Below are positions 7,739 through 15,968 of a stretch of 64,000 nucleotides of DNA, piece after piece. The position numbers were made by a program, and so were the translations under genes. The notes beneath the pieces were generated by a model. The model ran no database searches, was not told the DNA's origin, and saw only the letters and a list, made by a program, of their open reading frames with translations. Positions within the stretch are counted from its first letter, which is position 1; each line of letters begins with the position of its first letter. Source of the DNA: Rhodanobacteraceae bacterium (GTDB lineage Bacteria > Pseudomonadota > Gammaproteobacteria > Xanthomonadales > Rhodanobacteraceae); NCBI GenBank assembly GCA_021325475.1, contig JAJPHA010000090.1, positions 1 through 64,000 of the forward strand. The letters are read 5' to 3'.

Positions 7739-9343
7739 ATGCGGGGGGCGCGAGCGCGGCGCTTCGATAGCGTCAGGGTGCAAACCGAGGTTTGCAGGGT
7801 TTGCGGTTTGCAGCCCTCCAGCCCGAGACCTTCTCCCCGACACCCCCAGCCCGCCCACGGTCCGCCGTCGGCGGGCTTCTTCGTTTCCGAGGCACCGATT
7901 CTGGACACGCTCGCCGTCACGTACCGCAAGGTCGAGACGCTGATCCCCTACGCCCGCAATCCGCGCACGCACAGCGACGAGCAGATCGCGCGCATCGCCG
8001 CCAGCATCGCCGAGTTCGGCTGGACCAACCCGATCCTGGTCGATGGCGAGCACGGTGTGATCGCCGGTCACGGCCGGCTGCTGGCCGCACGCAAGCTGGG
8101 GCTCGCCGAGGTGCCGGTGATCGAGCTTGCGCACCTGACGCCTGCGCAGAAGCGCGCCTACGTGATCGCCGACAACCGGCTCGCGCTCGATGCCGGCTGG
8201 GACCAGGCGATGTTGGCGCTGGAGTTCGCCGAACTGGCCGACGCCGGCTTCGATCTGGACCTGACCGGCTTCTCGGCCTCCGAGATCGAAGGCCTGCTCG
8301 ACGCCATCGAGAAGACGGAACCGTCCGCCGAAGAGGACACGAGCGCTTTGGTCCGCGACCCGGACGAGGACGACGTCACACCGCCCGCGGTGGCGGTCAC
8401 ACGCCCCCGCGATCTGTGGCTGATCGGTGAACACCGACTGCTCTGCGCCGACAGCCGCGACGCGGCCGCCGTCGCGCGCCTCCTCGAGGGCGAGCGGGCG
8501 CACCTGCTCTTCACCAGCCCACCGTATGCCAACCAGCGCGACTACACCACCGGCGGCATCGCGGACTGGGACGCGTTGATGCAGGGCGTGTTCGGCGCTG
8601 CCCGCGCGGCACTGCGCGAGGACGCGCAACTCCTGGTCAACCTCGGGCTCGTGCATCGCGACAACGAGTGGCAGCCGTACTGGGACGGCTGGATCGAGTG
8701 GATGCGCACGCAGGGCTTTCGGCGCTTCGGCTGGTACGTGTGGGACCAGTCGGTGACCGTGCCCGGCGACTGGGCCGGGCGGCTGGCGCCCCGCCACGAG
8801 TTCGTCTTCCACTTCAACCGACGCTCGCGCAAGCCGAACAAGATCGTGCCCTGCAAGTGGGCCGGGCACGAGACGCACCTGCGCGCCGACGGATCGTCCA
8901 CCGCGATGCGCGGCAAGGACGGCAAGGTCGGCGCCTGGAACCATGCCGGACAGCCCACGCAGGCGTTCCGCATCCCGGACTCGGTCGTCGAGGTGACGCG
9001 CCAGCGCGGCCGCATCGGTGAAGGCATCGATCATCCGGCGGTGTTCCCGCTGGGCCTGCCGAAGTTCTTCATCGAGGCCTACACCGACGCGGGCGAGATC
9101 GTCTTCGAGCCGTTCGCGGGCTCGGGCACCACGCTGCTGGCCGGCCAACTCACCGGCCGCCCGGTACGCGCCATCGAACTCGCTCCAGAGTACGTGGACG
9201 TCGCGCTGCGCCGCTGGCTGCAGCACCACCCGGGCACGGTGCCGGTGCTGGAGGGCAGCGGCCGGACCTTCGACGAGGTGGCGGCCGAACGTACCGTCAG
9301 TAGTGGTAGCGCCCCTGGAGGAACTCGACGCGATCGGCCTTGA
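7739..9343 (+). CDS. ParB-domain DNA methyltransferase (TSPPY type)
   Basis: A ParB/Srx-like N-terminal domain (NPRTHSDEQIARIAASI, then VIAGHGRLLAARKLG) precedes a methyltransferase with the catalytic motif FTSPPYANQ and the AdoMet-binding motif FEPFAGSGTT. The order puts the catalytic motif first (beta class), and TSPPY suggests N4-cytosine or N6-adenine modification. The start is uncertain: ATG 7739 would place a repeat array and a terminator-like hairpin inside the gene. Homology begins only near 7898, where a non-canonical ATT or CTG follows GAGG. It may protect phage DNA from restriction. Confidence 0.8.
   Translation: MRGARARRFDSVRVQTEVCRVCGLQPSSPRPSPRHPQPAHGPPSAGFFVSEAPILDTLAVTYRKVETLIPYARNPRTHSDEQIARIAASIAEFGWTNPILVDGEHGVIAGHGRLLAARKLGLAEVPVIELAHLTPAQKRAYVIADNRLALDAGWDQAMLALEFAELADAGFDLDLTGFSASEIEGLLDAIEKTEPSAEEDTSALVRDPDEDDVTPPAVAVTRPRDLWLIGEHRLLCADSRDAAAVARLLEGERAHLLFTSPPYANQRDYTTGGIADWDALMQGVFGAARAALREDAQLLVNLGLVHRDNEWQPYWDGWIEWMRTQGFRRFGWYVWDQSVTVPGDWAGRLAPRHEFVFHFNRRSRKPNKIVPCKWAGHETHLRADGSSTAMRGKDGKVGAWNHAGQPTQAFRIPDSVVEVTRQRGRIGEGIDHPAVFPLGLPKFFIEAYTDAGEIVFEPFAGSGTTLLAGQLTGRPVRAIELAPEYVDVALRRWLQHHPGTVPVLEGSGRTFDEVAAERTVSSGSAPGGTRRDRP
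7780..7811 (+). repeat. GGTTTGC repeat cluster
   Basis: Three direct GGTTTGC copies (7789–7795, 7798–7804, 7805–7811) and one inverted copy (7780–7786), the first two forming a palindrome with a 2-nt gap. The arrangement is operator-like and lies before the first methyltransferase. Confidence 0.6.
7848..7886 (+). terminator. Terminator-like hairpin before methyltransferase
   Basis: AGCCCGCC (7848–7855) pairs with GGCGGGCT (7870–7877), followed by TCTTCGTTT. Similar hairpins precede the capsid gene and the lysis genes. Confidence 0.5.
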
Positions 9344-9569
9344 CCAGATAGACGCAGCGATGCTCCTGGGTGATGCGTCGCGACCAGACGTCCGGGCCGA
9401 GGTATTTCAGCGGCTCGGGTTTGCCGATGCCATCGAAGGGATCGCGCAGCACCGCCTCGACGAGTTCGAGCAAGCGGCGGGCGGTGCGACGGTCGGTCTC
9501 CACCCAATGACGCAGGTCTTCGAGAAATTCCGGATGGCAGACCGCAAGCCGCGAGGCCTCACGCTTCAA
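9297..9569 (-). CDS. yoeB: YoeB-type toxin
   Basis: A 90-aa RelE-fold protein with FLEDLRHWVETDRR, then DPFDGIGKPEPLKY, WSRRITQEHRCVY and the terminal GRYHY signature. These match Txe/YoeB ribosome-dependent endoribonucleases, whose C-terminal His-Tyr is part of the active site. It overlaps the upstream antitoxin gene by 11 nt. The pair lies antisense to the surrounding phage genes, between two ParB-domain methyltransferases, and overlaps the 3' end of the first by 47 nt. Confidence 0.9.
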   Translation of the reverse strand: MKREASRLAVCHPEFLEDLRHWVETDRRTARRLLELVEAVLRDPFDGIGKPEPLKYLGPDVWSRRITQEHRCVYLVKADRVEFLQGRYHY

Positions 9570-9840
9570 GGTCGGCGTCCTGCTTGAGCTGGGCGAGCGT
9601 CGTGGGCTTCAGGCTTGTCGTGCGTGCCCGGTTGAGGGCCGTGAGCAGCCGTTCGGCGTTCTTGGCCGAGCGCAGCAGGTGCGCCGTTTCCATCAAGCCT
9701 TCGAGCTCATCGGCCGCGATCATCGCCACGGCTCCTCCCGAGCGACGGCGCACCACGATGACCTCGCGATCGTCCACGGCGCGGTCCATCAGCGCCTTGA
9801 GCTGCTCGCGCGCCTGGCTGTAGGTGGTTTCGATGGTCAT
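9559..9840 (-). CDS. yefM: YefM-type antitoxin (Phd/YefM)
   Basis: A 93-aa protein starting at the minus-strand ATG at 9840 (MTIETTYSQAREQLKALMDR). Longer upstream frames lack the family start. VIVVRRRSGGAVAMIAADEL is the Phd/YefM core that forms the DNA-binding dimer. The C-terminal tail would neutralise YoeB. A TGTACA site at 9871–9876, the core sequence of known YefM operators, lies 31 nt upstream. Confidence 0.9.
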   Translation of the reverse strand: MTIETTYSQAREQLKALMDRAVDDREVIVVRRRSGGAVAMIAADELEGLMETAHLLRSAKNAERLLTALNRARTTSLKPTTLAQLKQDADLEA

Positions 9841-9870
9841 GGCGGCACCTCTGGAATTGGACAGAAGTAT

Positions 9871-9876
9871 TGTACA
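9871..9876 (-). promoter_or_regulatory. YefM operator core with overlapping -10
   Basis: TGTACA palindrome between the divergent yefM and methyltransferase genes. On the minus strand TACAAT overlaps it as a possible -10. It also abuts the AGGAA ribosome-binding site of the plus-strand gene, so YefM binding could affect both. Confidence 0.5.
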
Positions 9877-9880
9877 GGAA

Positions 9881-11152
9881 ATGAACGCCCACTGGCTGGC
9901 CGATCGCATCGAGCTCTGGCCGATCGACAAGCTGCTGCCCTACGTGCGCAATGCCCGCCAGCACTCGGACGAGCAGATCGCCCAGATCGCGGCCTCCATC
10001 GCGGAGTTCGGCTTCGTCAATCCCATTCTCACCGGCGCCGACGGTGTGCTGGTCGCGGGCCATGGGCGGCTTGCCGCCGCGCGCAAGCTGGGCCTGCCCA
10101 CAGTGCCGGTGGTCGTGCTCGATCACCTCACGCCGACCCAGCGCCGCGCCCTGGTGCTCGCGGACAACCGGCTCGCGGAACTCGCGACCTGGGACGATGC
10201 CCTGCTGCGCATCGAACTGGAGGCGCTGCAGGACGATGGCTTCGATCTCGATCTCACCGGATTCGACGCCGATGCACTGGCAGAACTGCTGGCCGATGAG
10301 GAACCACAGATCGAGGGCCGGACGGAGGACGATGCCATCCCGGAGATGCCGGAAGAGCCGGTGTCTCGGCCGGGCGACGTCTGGCGGCTCGGGCCGCACC
10401 GCCTGGTCTGCGGGGACGCGACCACCGCCGAGGCCTATGCGCGCCTGTTTCCGGACGGCGAGCGGGCGGACATGGTGTTCACCGATCCGCCCTACAACGT
10501 GAACTACGCCAACAGCGCGAAGGACAAGCTGCGCGGCAAACACCGCCCCATCCTCAACGATGCGCTGGGCGAAGGCTTCTACGATTTCCTCTTTGATGCG
10601 CTGGCGCTGATCATGGCGCACACCCGAGGCGCGATCTACGTCGCCATGTCCTCCAGCGAACTGGACACGCTGCAAGCGGCCTTCCGCGCCGCCGGCGGGC
10701 ACTGGTCGACCTTCATCATCTGGGCCAAGAACACCTTCACGCTGGGCCGCTCGGACTACCAGCGCCAGTACGAGCCGATCCTCTACGGCTGGCCCGAAGG
10801 CGCGACGCGCCACTGGTGCGGCGACCGCGACCAGGGCGACGTCTGGCAGATCAAGAAGCCAGCGAAGAACGATCTGCACCCGACCATGAAGCCGGTGGAT
10901 CTGGTCGAGCGGGCCATCCGCAACTCCAGCCGCCCCGGCGACGTGGTGCTCGACCCCTTCGGCGGCTCGGGCACGACCTTGATCGCCGCTGAGAAGGCCG
11001 GGCGCGTGGCGCGGCTGATCGAGCTCGACCCGAAGTATGCGGACGTGATCGTGCGGCGCTGGCAGGACTGGACGGGCCAGCAAGCCACCCGCGAGGCGGA
11101 TGGCCTGGCCTTCGATCAGGCGGCGAGCGACTCGTCGGCGATCGCGCAGTGA
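9881..11152 (+). CDS. ParB-domain DNA methyltransferase (DPPY type)
   Basis: A 423-aa protein starting at ATG 9881 behind AGGAA. It repeats the layout of the gene at 7739: ParB-like N-domain (NARQHSDEQIAQIAASI, then LVAGHGRLAAARKLG), catalytic FTDPPYNVNY and a C-terminal FGGSGTT AdoMet site. DPPY points to N6-adenine methylation. The two proteins share about the first 200 residues closely, so they look like old duplicates that diverged in target domain. The role is probably protection of phage DNA from host restriction. Confidence 0.88.
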   Translation: MNAHWLADRIELWPIDKLLPYVRNARQHSDEQIAQIAASIAEFGFVNPILTGADGVLVAGHGRLAAARKLGLPTVPVVVLDHLTPTQRRALVLADNRLAELATWDDALLRIELEALQDDGFDLDLTGFDADALAELLADEEPQIEGRTEDDAIPEMPEEPVSRPGDVWRLGPHRLVCGDATTAEAYARLFPDGERADMVFTDPPYNVNYANSAKDKLRGKHRPILNDALGEGFYDFLFDALALIMAHTRGAIYVAMSSSELDTLQAAFRAAGGHWSTFIIWAKNTFTLGRSDYQRQYEPILYGWPEGATRHWCGDRDQGDVWQIKKPAKNDLHPTMKPVDLVERAIRNSSRPGDVVLDPFGGSGTTLIAAEKAGRVARLIELDPKYADVIVRRWQDWTGQQATREADGLAFDQAASDSSAIAQ

Positions 11153-11208
11153 ATCACGAACCCGGTCAGATTGGGCAGCCCGCGCGGGATGTGCTGCCCC
11201 ATCGCGAC

Positions 11209-11796
11209 TCAGGCAAGCCGGTAGACGCGCTCGCCGCCCGGGGATCTCTCGGAGACGATCGTCAGGCCCAGTTTCTTCTTCAGCGCCCCGGCCAAGGTGC
11301 CGCGCACCGTGTGCGCCTGCCAGCCGGTGCTGTCCATGATCTGGCGGAGGGTGGCGCCTTCGGGACGCTGCAGCATCGCGATCACCTGCGCCTGCTTGCT
11401 GTGGGCGCGGGGGCGGCGCGGCTCGGCGCTGCGATGCGCATCCTGCGCCCAGGCCGATTCGGCGGCGTTCACCGCCGCCTCCAGGTCGGCCTCGTCGCGC
11501 GCCGTCTGCGCCTGCTCGGCCCGGGCGATCACCGCACCGAGTTTCGCAACGAAGGACTGGCGCGGGGCGGTGCGGGCACCCGGGCGCGGCACGCCCAAGG
11601 CCTCGTAGCCTGCGTCGGCAACGACCCAGACCTCGCCCTGGCGGGCGATCAGGGCGCGGTTGGCCAGGCCGTCGAGCACCTTGCGGCGGGCACCGCCTTG
11701 GATGTGCTCGGGGAACCAGTCGATTCGGCCGTCGCTGTGCTCGAGCGCATGGGCCAGGATCGCGTGCTGGGCGGGGGTCAGGGTGATGGTGCTCAT
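11209..11796 (-). CDS. DUF3489 protein
   Basis: A 195-aa protein starting at the minus ATG at 11796 behind GGAGCAGACC. The C-terminal 75 residues (SKQAQVIAMLQRPEGATLRQ, IMDSTGWQAHTVRGTLAGAL, KKKLGLTIVSE) form the winged-helix DUF3489 domain, common in proteobacterial prophages. The N-terminal half has another helical segment (LTPAQHAILAHALEHSDGRI). It is the last of three minus-strand genes facing the late operon. DNA binding is likely; the target is unknown. Confidence 0.75.
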   Translation of the reverse strand: MSTITLTPAQHAILAHALEHSDGRIDWFPEHIQGGARRKVLDGLANRALIARQGEVWVVADAGYEALGVPRPGARTAPRQSFVAKLGAVIARAEQAQTARDEADLEAAVNAAESAWAQDAHRSAEPRRPRAHSKQAQVIAMLQRPEGATLRQIMDSTGWQAHTVRGTLAGALKKKLGLTIVSERSPGGERVYRLA

Positions 11797-11830
11797 GGTC
11801 TGCTCCTGGATAGGGATGGATCGGCGCGAG

Positions 11831-12076
11831 TCAGTCTTCCCAGAGGTGCTCGCCATCGAGGCTGATCCACAGGCGCGCATCGCGCGCGGTGGCCATCTCG
11901 CGCACCGCCAAGCCGGTTTTGAGGTGGGTGCCGGTCTTGCCGGTGAAGTCGTAACGCTGGCCGTCGTGCATCACGGTCGCTGGGCCTTGCTCGTCGAACT
12001 CGATTCGGATCAGGCGGGTGCCGAGGGCGTTTCCGTTGGTGTCGGTGACCTGGGGTTGGCGGATGCGCAGGGTCAT
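11831..12076 (-). CDS. Small hypothetical phage protein
   Basis: An 81-aa protein from the minus ATG at 12076. Its leader, GGAGCAGACCATG, is the same as that of the DUF3489 gene downstream. The sequence is beta-rich (IRIEFDEQGPATVMHDGQRY). No family recognised. A copy of the leader-like motif lies 37 nt upstream. Confidence 0.55.
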   Translation of the reverse strand: MTLRIRQPQVTDTNGNALGTRLIRIEFDEQGPATVMHDGQRYDFTGKTGTHLKTGLAVREMATARDARLWISLDGEHLWED

Positions 12077-12169
12077 GGTCTGCTCCTTGGTGCGTGGTGA
12101 TTGGGTGAGGTGATGAACGCGCTGTTCGCGTGAGAAGCCAAGCGTTCTTGCTTGGCTTCGCATTGCTCG
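12077..12169. other. Leader region with hairpin and repeat copy A
   Basis: Contains GAAGCCAAGC (12134–12143) and its perfect complement GCTTGGCTTC (12150–12159), a 10-bp hairpin. The first arm is the 3' end of motif copy A (12113–12143). Confidence 0.6.
12113..12143 (-). repeat. Leader-like motif copy A
   Basis: 31 nt beginning (plus strand) ATGAACGCGCTGTTC and ending GAAGCCAAGC. The motif recurs at 12474, 35150 (opposite strand) and 50455. Read on the minus strand it lies 37 nt before a gene start. Confidence 0.8.
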
Positions 12170-12436
12170 TCAGACCTTGCGCAACACCGAGATGCCGGCC
12201 TGCGCCAGTTCGAGCGCGGCGGCGTGGAAGGCCATCTCGCCGACCCAGGGCGCAGCCCTTGCGTCGTCAAACAAGCGGTCGATGACCGGCCGGGCCTTGG
12301 CGCGCATCGCGGCGCAGGCGGCTTCGAGCTCGTCGCGGCTGGCGGCGGCCACCTCCTTGCGGCAAGTGCGCACCAGCACGGTCAGGGCGGCCTCGGCGAG
12401 CTTGGTGGCGAGAAGGTCGGGGATGTGGGGGTTCAT
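12170..12436 (-). CDS. Small hypothetical phage protein
   Basis: An 88-aa, Ala-rich helical protein from the minus ATG at 12436 behind GAAAGGACGCCCG. It begins MNPHIPDLLATKLAEAALTV and has two further amphipathic helices. Unknown family. Motif copy B lies 38 nt upstream of its start, giving it the same upstream layout as the 81-aa gene. Confidence 0.5.
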   Translation of the reverse strand: MNPHIPDLLATKLAEAALTVLVRTCRKEVAAASRDELEAACAAMRAKARPVIDRLFDDARAAPWVGEMAFHAAALELAQAGISVLRKV

Positions 12437-12473
12437 CGGGCGTCCTTTCGGTCGGGTGGTTCGGAGTGACGTG

Positions 12474-12504
12474 ATGAACGCGCTTCTCGCCCGTGAAGCC
12501 AAGC
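12474..12504 (-). repeat. Leader-like motif copy B
   Basis: 31 nt beginning ATGAACGCGCTTCTC and ending GAAGCCAAGC on the plus strand; 26 of 31 positions match copy A. Confidence 0.75.
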
Positions 12505-12556
12505 GTTTTCTGCGGGTGTTGGCCAAGAACTGACGATGACTTGATCGAAGAGGGCC

Positions 12557-13087
12557 ATGGGCATCTCGATTCGCGCCTACGCCCGCCACCGTGGGGTATC
12601 GGACACCGCCGTGCACAAGGCCATCCGCACCGGGCGCATCACGCCCGAGGCGGACGGCACCATCGACCCAGACCGGGCCGACCGCGACTGGACCCGGAAC
12701 TCCGAGCCGCCGAAGGCGGGAACGGGCTCCCGGACCGTGAAGGTGCGGGTGGCGGAGGATCCGGCCCCCAACCTCGCCACCGGCCTGCCCGCTGGCGGCA
12801 CCACGCTCGTGCAGGCGCGCACGGTCAACGAGGTGGTCAAGGCGCAGACCAACAAGGTGCGGCTGGCCCGCCTCAAGGGCGAACTGGTCGATCGCCACCA
12901 GGCCATCGCGCATGTGTTCAAGCTCGCCCGTACGGAGCGCGACGCTTGGCTCAACTGGCCGGCGCGGATCTCGGCGCAGATGGCGGCCCGGCTCGGCGTG
13001 GAGGCTCACACCCTGCACGTGGCCCTGGATGCCGCCGTGCGCGAGCACCTCGCCGAGCTCGGGGAACTCAAGGTTCGGGTCGATTGA
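12557..13087 (+). CDS. Terminase small subunit-like protein (Nu1 type)
   Basis: A 176-aa protein with an N-terminal winged helix (IRAYARHRGVSDTAVHKAIR, then RITPEADGTIDP), the 'elements of external origin' type of terminase small subunit fold. The C-terminal half is a long helix region for oligomerisation. Its stop overlaps the TerL start by one base. It should recognise the packaging site. No cos site could be identified by eye in the 100 nt upstream. Confidence 0.8.
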   Translation: MGISIRAYARHRGVSDTAVHKAIRTGRITPEADGTIDPDRADRDWTRNSEPPKAGTGSRTVKVRVAEDPAPNLATGLPAGGTTLVQARTVNEVVKAQTNKVRLARLKGELVDRHQAIAHVFKLARTERDAWLNWPARISAQMAARLGVEAHTLHVALDAAVREHLAELGELKVRVD

Positions 13088-15048
13088 TGGACGAGTTCGC
13101 CTATGAGGGCTGGGACGTCATCGAGCGCGCTTGGCGCGAGGGCCTCACGCCGGACCCGCTGCTCACCGTCTCCGAATGGGCCGACCGTCACCGGGTGCTG
13201 TCGAGCAAGGCCTCGAGCGAGCCGGGGCGCTGGCGCACCGCGCGCACGCCGTATCTGAAGGCGATCATGGACTGCCTGTCGCCGACCTCGCCCGTCGAGC
13301 GCGTGGTGTTCATGAAGGGCGCTCAGGTGGGCGCGACCGAGACCGGCTCGAACTGGATCGGCTACGTGATCCACCACGCCCCCGGGCCGATGATGGCGGT
13401 GTGGCCCACCGTGGAGATGGCCAAGCGCAACTCCAAGCAGCGCATCGACCCGCTGATCGAGGAGTCGCCGGTGCTCTGCGAACTCATCGCCCCGGCGAGA
13501 AGCCGCGACTCGGGCAACACCGTGCTGATGAAGGAGTTTCGCGGCGGGGTGCTGGTGATGACCGGGGCCAACTCGGCCGTGGGCCTGCGCTCGATGCCGG
13601 TGCGCTACCTGTTCCTCGACGAGGTGGACGCCTACCCGCTGGACGTGGATGGCGAGGGCGATGCGATCATTCTCTCCGAAGCCCGCACCCGGACGTTTGC
13701 CCGACGCAAGATCCTGCTGGTCTCCACCCCCACCATCGCCGGGGCCTCGATCATCGAGCGCGAGTACGAGGCGAGCGATCAGCGCCGCTACTTCGTGCCC
13801 TGCCCGCATTGCGCGCACCGGCAGTGGCTGCGCTTCGAGCAGCTGCGTTGGGAGCCGGGGCGGCCGCAAGACGCGGCCTACGTGTGCGAGGCCTGCGAGG
13901 AGCCCATCGCCGAGCACCACAAGCCGCGCATGCTCGAACTCGGCCAGTGGCAGGCGCAGGCCGAGAGCCGCACCGCGGGCTTCCACCTGTCCTCGCTCTA
14001 CAGCCCCTGGCGCCGCTGGCGCGAGATCGCGGAGTCCTGGGAGAAGGCCACCCGCGCCGAAGGCCGGTCGGTGGCGATGATCAAGACCTTCAAGAACAAC
14101 GAGCTCGGCGAGACCTGGGTCGAGGAGGGCGAGGCGCCGGACTGGCAGCGCCTGCTGGAGCGGCGCGAGGATTACCCGATCGGCACCGTCCCCGCCGGAG
14201 GGCTCTTGCTCACCGCCGGCGCCGACGTGCAGAAGGACCGCGTCGAGGTGTCGGTGTGGGCCTTCGGGCGCGGCAAGGAGTGTTGGCTCGTCGAGCACCG
14301 GGTGCTGATGGGGGACACGGCGCGCGAAGCGGTCTGGCAGCGGCTGGCCGACCTGCTCGCCGAGACCTGGACGCACGAGAGCGGCGCGCAGCTGCCGCTG
14401 GCCCGCCTGGCGGTGGACACGGGCTTTGCGACGCAGGAGGCCTACGCCTTCGTGCGCCGGGTGCGCGACGGCCGGGTGATGGCGGTCAAGGGCGCGCCCA
14501 AAGGGGTGGCGCTGATCGGCACCCCCACCGCGGTCGACGTGACCCAGGGCGGCAAGCGGCTGCGCCGGGGCGTGAAAGTGTTCTCGGTGGCGGTGGGCAT
14601 CGCCAAGCGCGAGCTCTACGACCACCTGCGCCTCGCCCCCGAGGTGGCCGAGGACGGCGTGAGGCCGGCCTACCCTGCCGGCTACGTGCACCTGCCGAAG
14701 ATCGACGCCGAGTTCCTGCAGCAACTGTGCGCCGAGCAGCTCGTCACCCGGCGTAATCGCCACGGCTTTGCGGTGCGCGAGTGGCAGAAGATGCGCGAGC
14801 GCAACGAGGCCCTCGACTGCTACGTCTACGCCCGCGCCGCGGCCAGTGCCGCGGGGCTGGATCGTTTCGAGGAACGCCACTGGCGCGAACTGGAGCGGCA
14901 ACTGGGGCTGCCGCCGCCCGGCGAATCCATGCCGTCGAACGAAATGCCCATCGAACGACCTCCCGAGGCCACCCATCGCGGTGGCCTCGAGGTTTCTGCA
15001 ACCCGCCACCCCGGCCGGCGTGTCATCCGCAGCCCCTGGCTGCGCTGA
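13087..15048 (+). CDS. Terminase large subunit (lambda gpA family)
   Basis: A 653-aa protein of the usual length for gpA-type terminases. ATPase: a Walker A-like VVFMKGAQVGATET near residue 80 and Walker B LFLDEVDAYP near 178. A zinc-ribbon-like pair follows (CPHCAHRQW, CEACEEP). The nuclease half has acidic clusters (TAGADVQKDRVEVSVW, VDTGFATQEAY). It packages and cuts phage DNA with the small subunit. The family is assigned confidently from the ATPase block and position before gpW and portal. Confidence 0.93.
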   Translation: MDEFAYEGWDVIERAWREGLTPDPLLTVSEWADRHRVLSSKASSEPGRWRTARTPYLKAIMDCLSPTSPVERVVFMKGAQVGATETGSNWIGYVIHHAPGPMMAVWPTVEMAKRNSKQRIDPLIEESPVLCELIAPARSRDSGNTVLMKEFRGGVLVMTGANSAVGLRSMPVRYLFLDEVDAYPLDVDGEGDAIILSEARTRTFARRKILLVSTPTIAGASIIEREYEASDQRRYFVPCPHCAHRQWLRFEQLRWEPGRPQDAAYVCEACEEPIAEHHKPRMLELGQWQAQAESRTAGFHLSSLYSPWRRWREIAESWEKATRAEGRSVAMIKTFKNNELGETWVEEGEAPDWQRLLERREDYPIGTVPAGGLLLTAGADVQKDRVEVSVWAFGRGKECWLVEHRVLMGDTAREAVWQRLADLLAETWTHESGAQLPLARLAVDTGFATQEAYAFVRRVRDGRVMAVKGAPKGVALIGTPTAVDVTQGGKRLRRGVKVFSVAVGIAKRELYDHLRLAPEVAEDGVRPAYPAGYVHLPKIDAEFLQQLCAEQLVTRRNRHGFAVREWQKMRERNEALDCYVYARAAASAAGLDRFEERHWRELERQLGLPPPGESMPSNEMPIERPPEATHRGGLEVSATRHPGRRVIRSPWLR

Positions 15049-15084
15049 TCCCCGCCGGCCGTCCCGAACCCCGAAGGAGAACCC

Positions 15085-15576
15085 ATGTCCCTGGCCACCC
15101 GCATCGAGAGCCTCGTCATCCGCGTCGCGCAGGAGTTCAACGACGTCCGCGCGAAGGCCGGGAATCTCGCCAACCTCACCACCACCGACAAGTCCAGCCT
15201 GGTGGCGGCCATCAACGAGCTGAAGGCCGCGGTGGTGGCCTCGGGTGCGATCGACGACACCCAGGTCGCCACCACCAGCACCTACTCGTCGAGCAAGATC
15301 GTCACGCTGCTCGACACGCTCAAGGCCGAGATCCTGGGCGGGGCCGATGCCGCCTACGACACGTTGCTGGAGATCCAGCAGCTGCTGCAGGATGGCACCA
15401 GCGGCCTGGATGCCTTGCTCACTGCGGTCAACCACCGCGTGCGCTTCGACGCGGCGCAGTCCCTGACGGCTGCCGAGCAGGCCCAGGCGCGCAGCAACAT
15501 CGGCGCCGTGGCCGCCGCCGAGGTGGGCGACACCGACACCGACTTCGTCGCGATCTTCGAAGGGGCCCTGGTCTGA
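15085..15576 (+). CDS. Fibre-like virion protein
   Basis: A 163-aa protein with repeat-like sequences common in phage fibres: TQVATTSTYSSSKIV and SLTAAEQAQARSNIGA, with heptad-like helices in between. It lies between the terminase and gpW genes, where lambda has no fibre gene, and its stop overlaps the next gene, which looks like a fibre tip. Together they may form a head-attached or accessory appendage. Inference from composition; no enzyme motif. Confidence 0.6.
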   Translation: MSLATRIESLVIRVAQEFNDVRAKAGNLANLTTTDKSSLVAAINELKAAVVASGAIDDTQVATTSTYSSSKIVTLLDTLKAEILGGADAAYDTLLEIQQLLQDGTSGLDALLTAVNHRVRFDAAQSLTAAEQAQARSNIGAVAAAEVGDTDTDFVAIFEGALV

Positions 15577-15968
15577 TGAGCCTGGCCTTGCGCCTTGCCG
15601 CCCTGGCCAGCCGCATCGGCCTGGAGGTCAAGACCAAGATCGATGTCAGCCATCCGGGGCTGGCCCGTGCCTGGGTGTGCTTTGGCCATGTCGGCAACCA
15701 GATCGTCGTGCGGGCCGCGCACAACGTCGCCTCGGTCACGCGGCTCGCCCCAGGCCGCTACCGCGTGAGCTTCGCCAGCCCGCTGCCGGACGCGAACTAC
15801 TGCTGGGTGGGCGTCGCACGCAGCAACACCAACACGGGCACGCAGCGGCTGCTGATCGTGCGCTCGACCGCCGACGAGAAAACGCCGACGCACGTCGATG
15901 TGGGCTGCGCGACCACCGCCGCGTCCTTCGCCGACTCCCCCGAGATCGACCTCGTGGTCTACCGCTGA
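15576..15968 (+). CDS. Fibre-tip-like virion appendage protein
   Basis: A 130-aa beta-rich protein. ARAWVCFGHVGNQIVVRAAHN, then RLAPGRYRVSFASPLPDANY, is the pattern of C-terminal domains of phage fibre proteins. It overlaps the upstream fibre-like gene by one base and the gpW gene likewise. As a separate gene following a stalk-like gene it may be a receptor- or surface-binding tip. Confidence 0.6.
   Translation: MSLALRLAALASRIGLEVKTKIDVSHPGLARAWVCFGHVGNQIVVRAAHNVASVTRLAPGRYRVSFASPLPDANYCWVGVARSNTNTGTQRLLIVRSTADEKTPTHVDVGCATTAASFADSPEIDLVVYR

Noticed and set aside
13006-15435. 809-aa minus-strand frame antisense to the terminase
   Set aside because: Arg/Gly/Leu-rich composition of a shadow frame in high-GC DNA; the plus strand has an unmistakable terminase.
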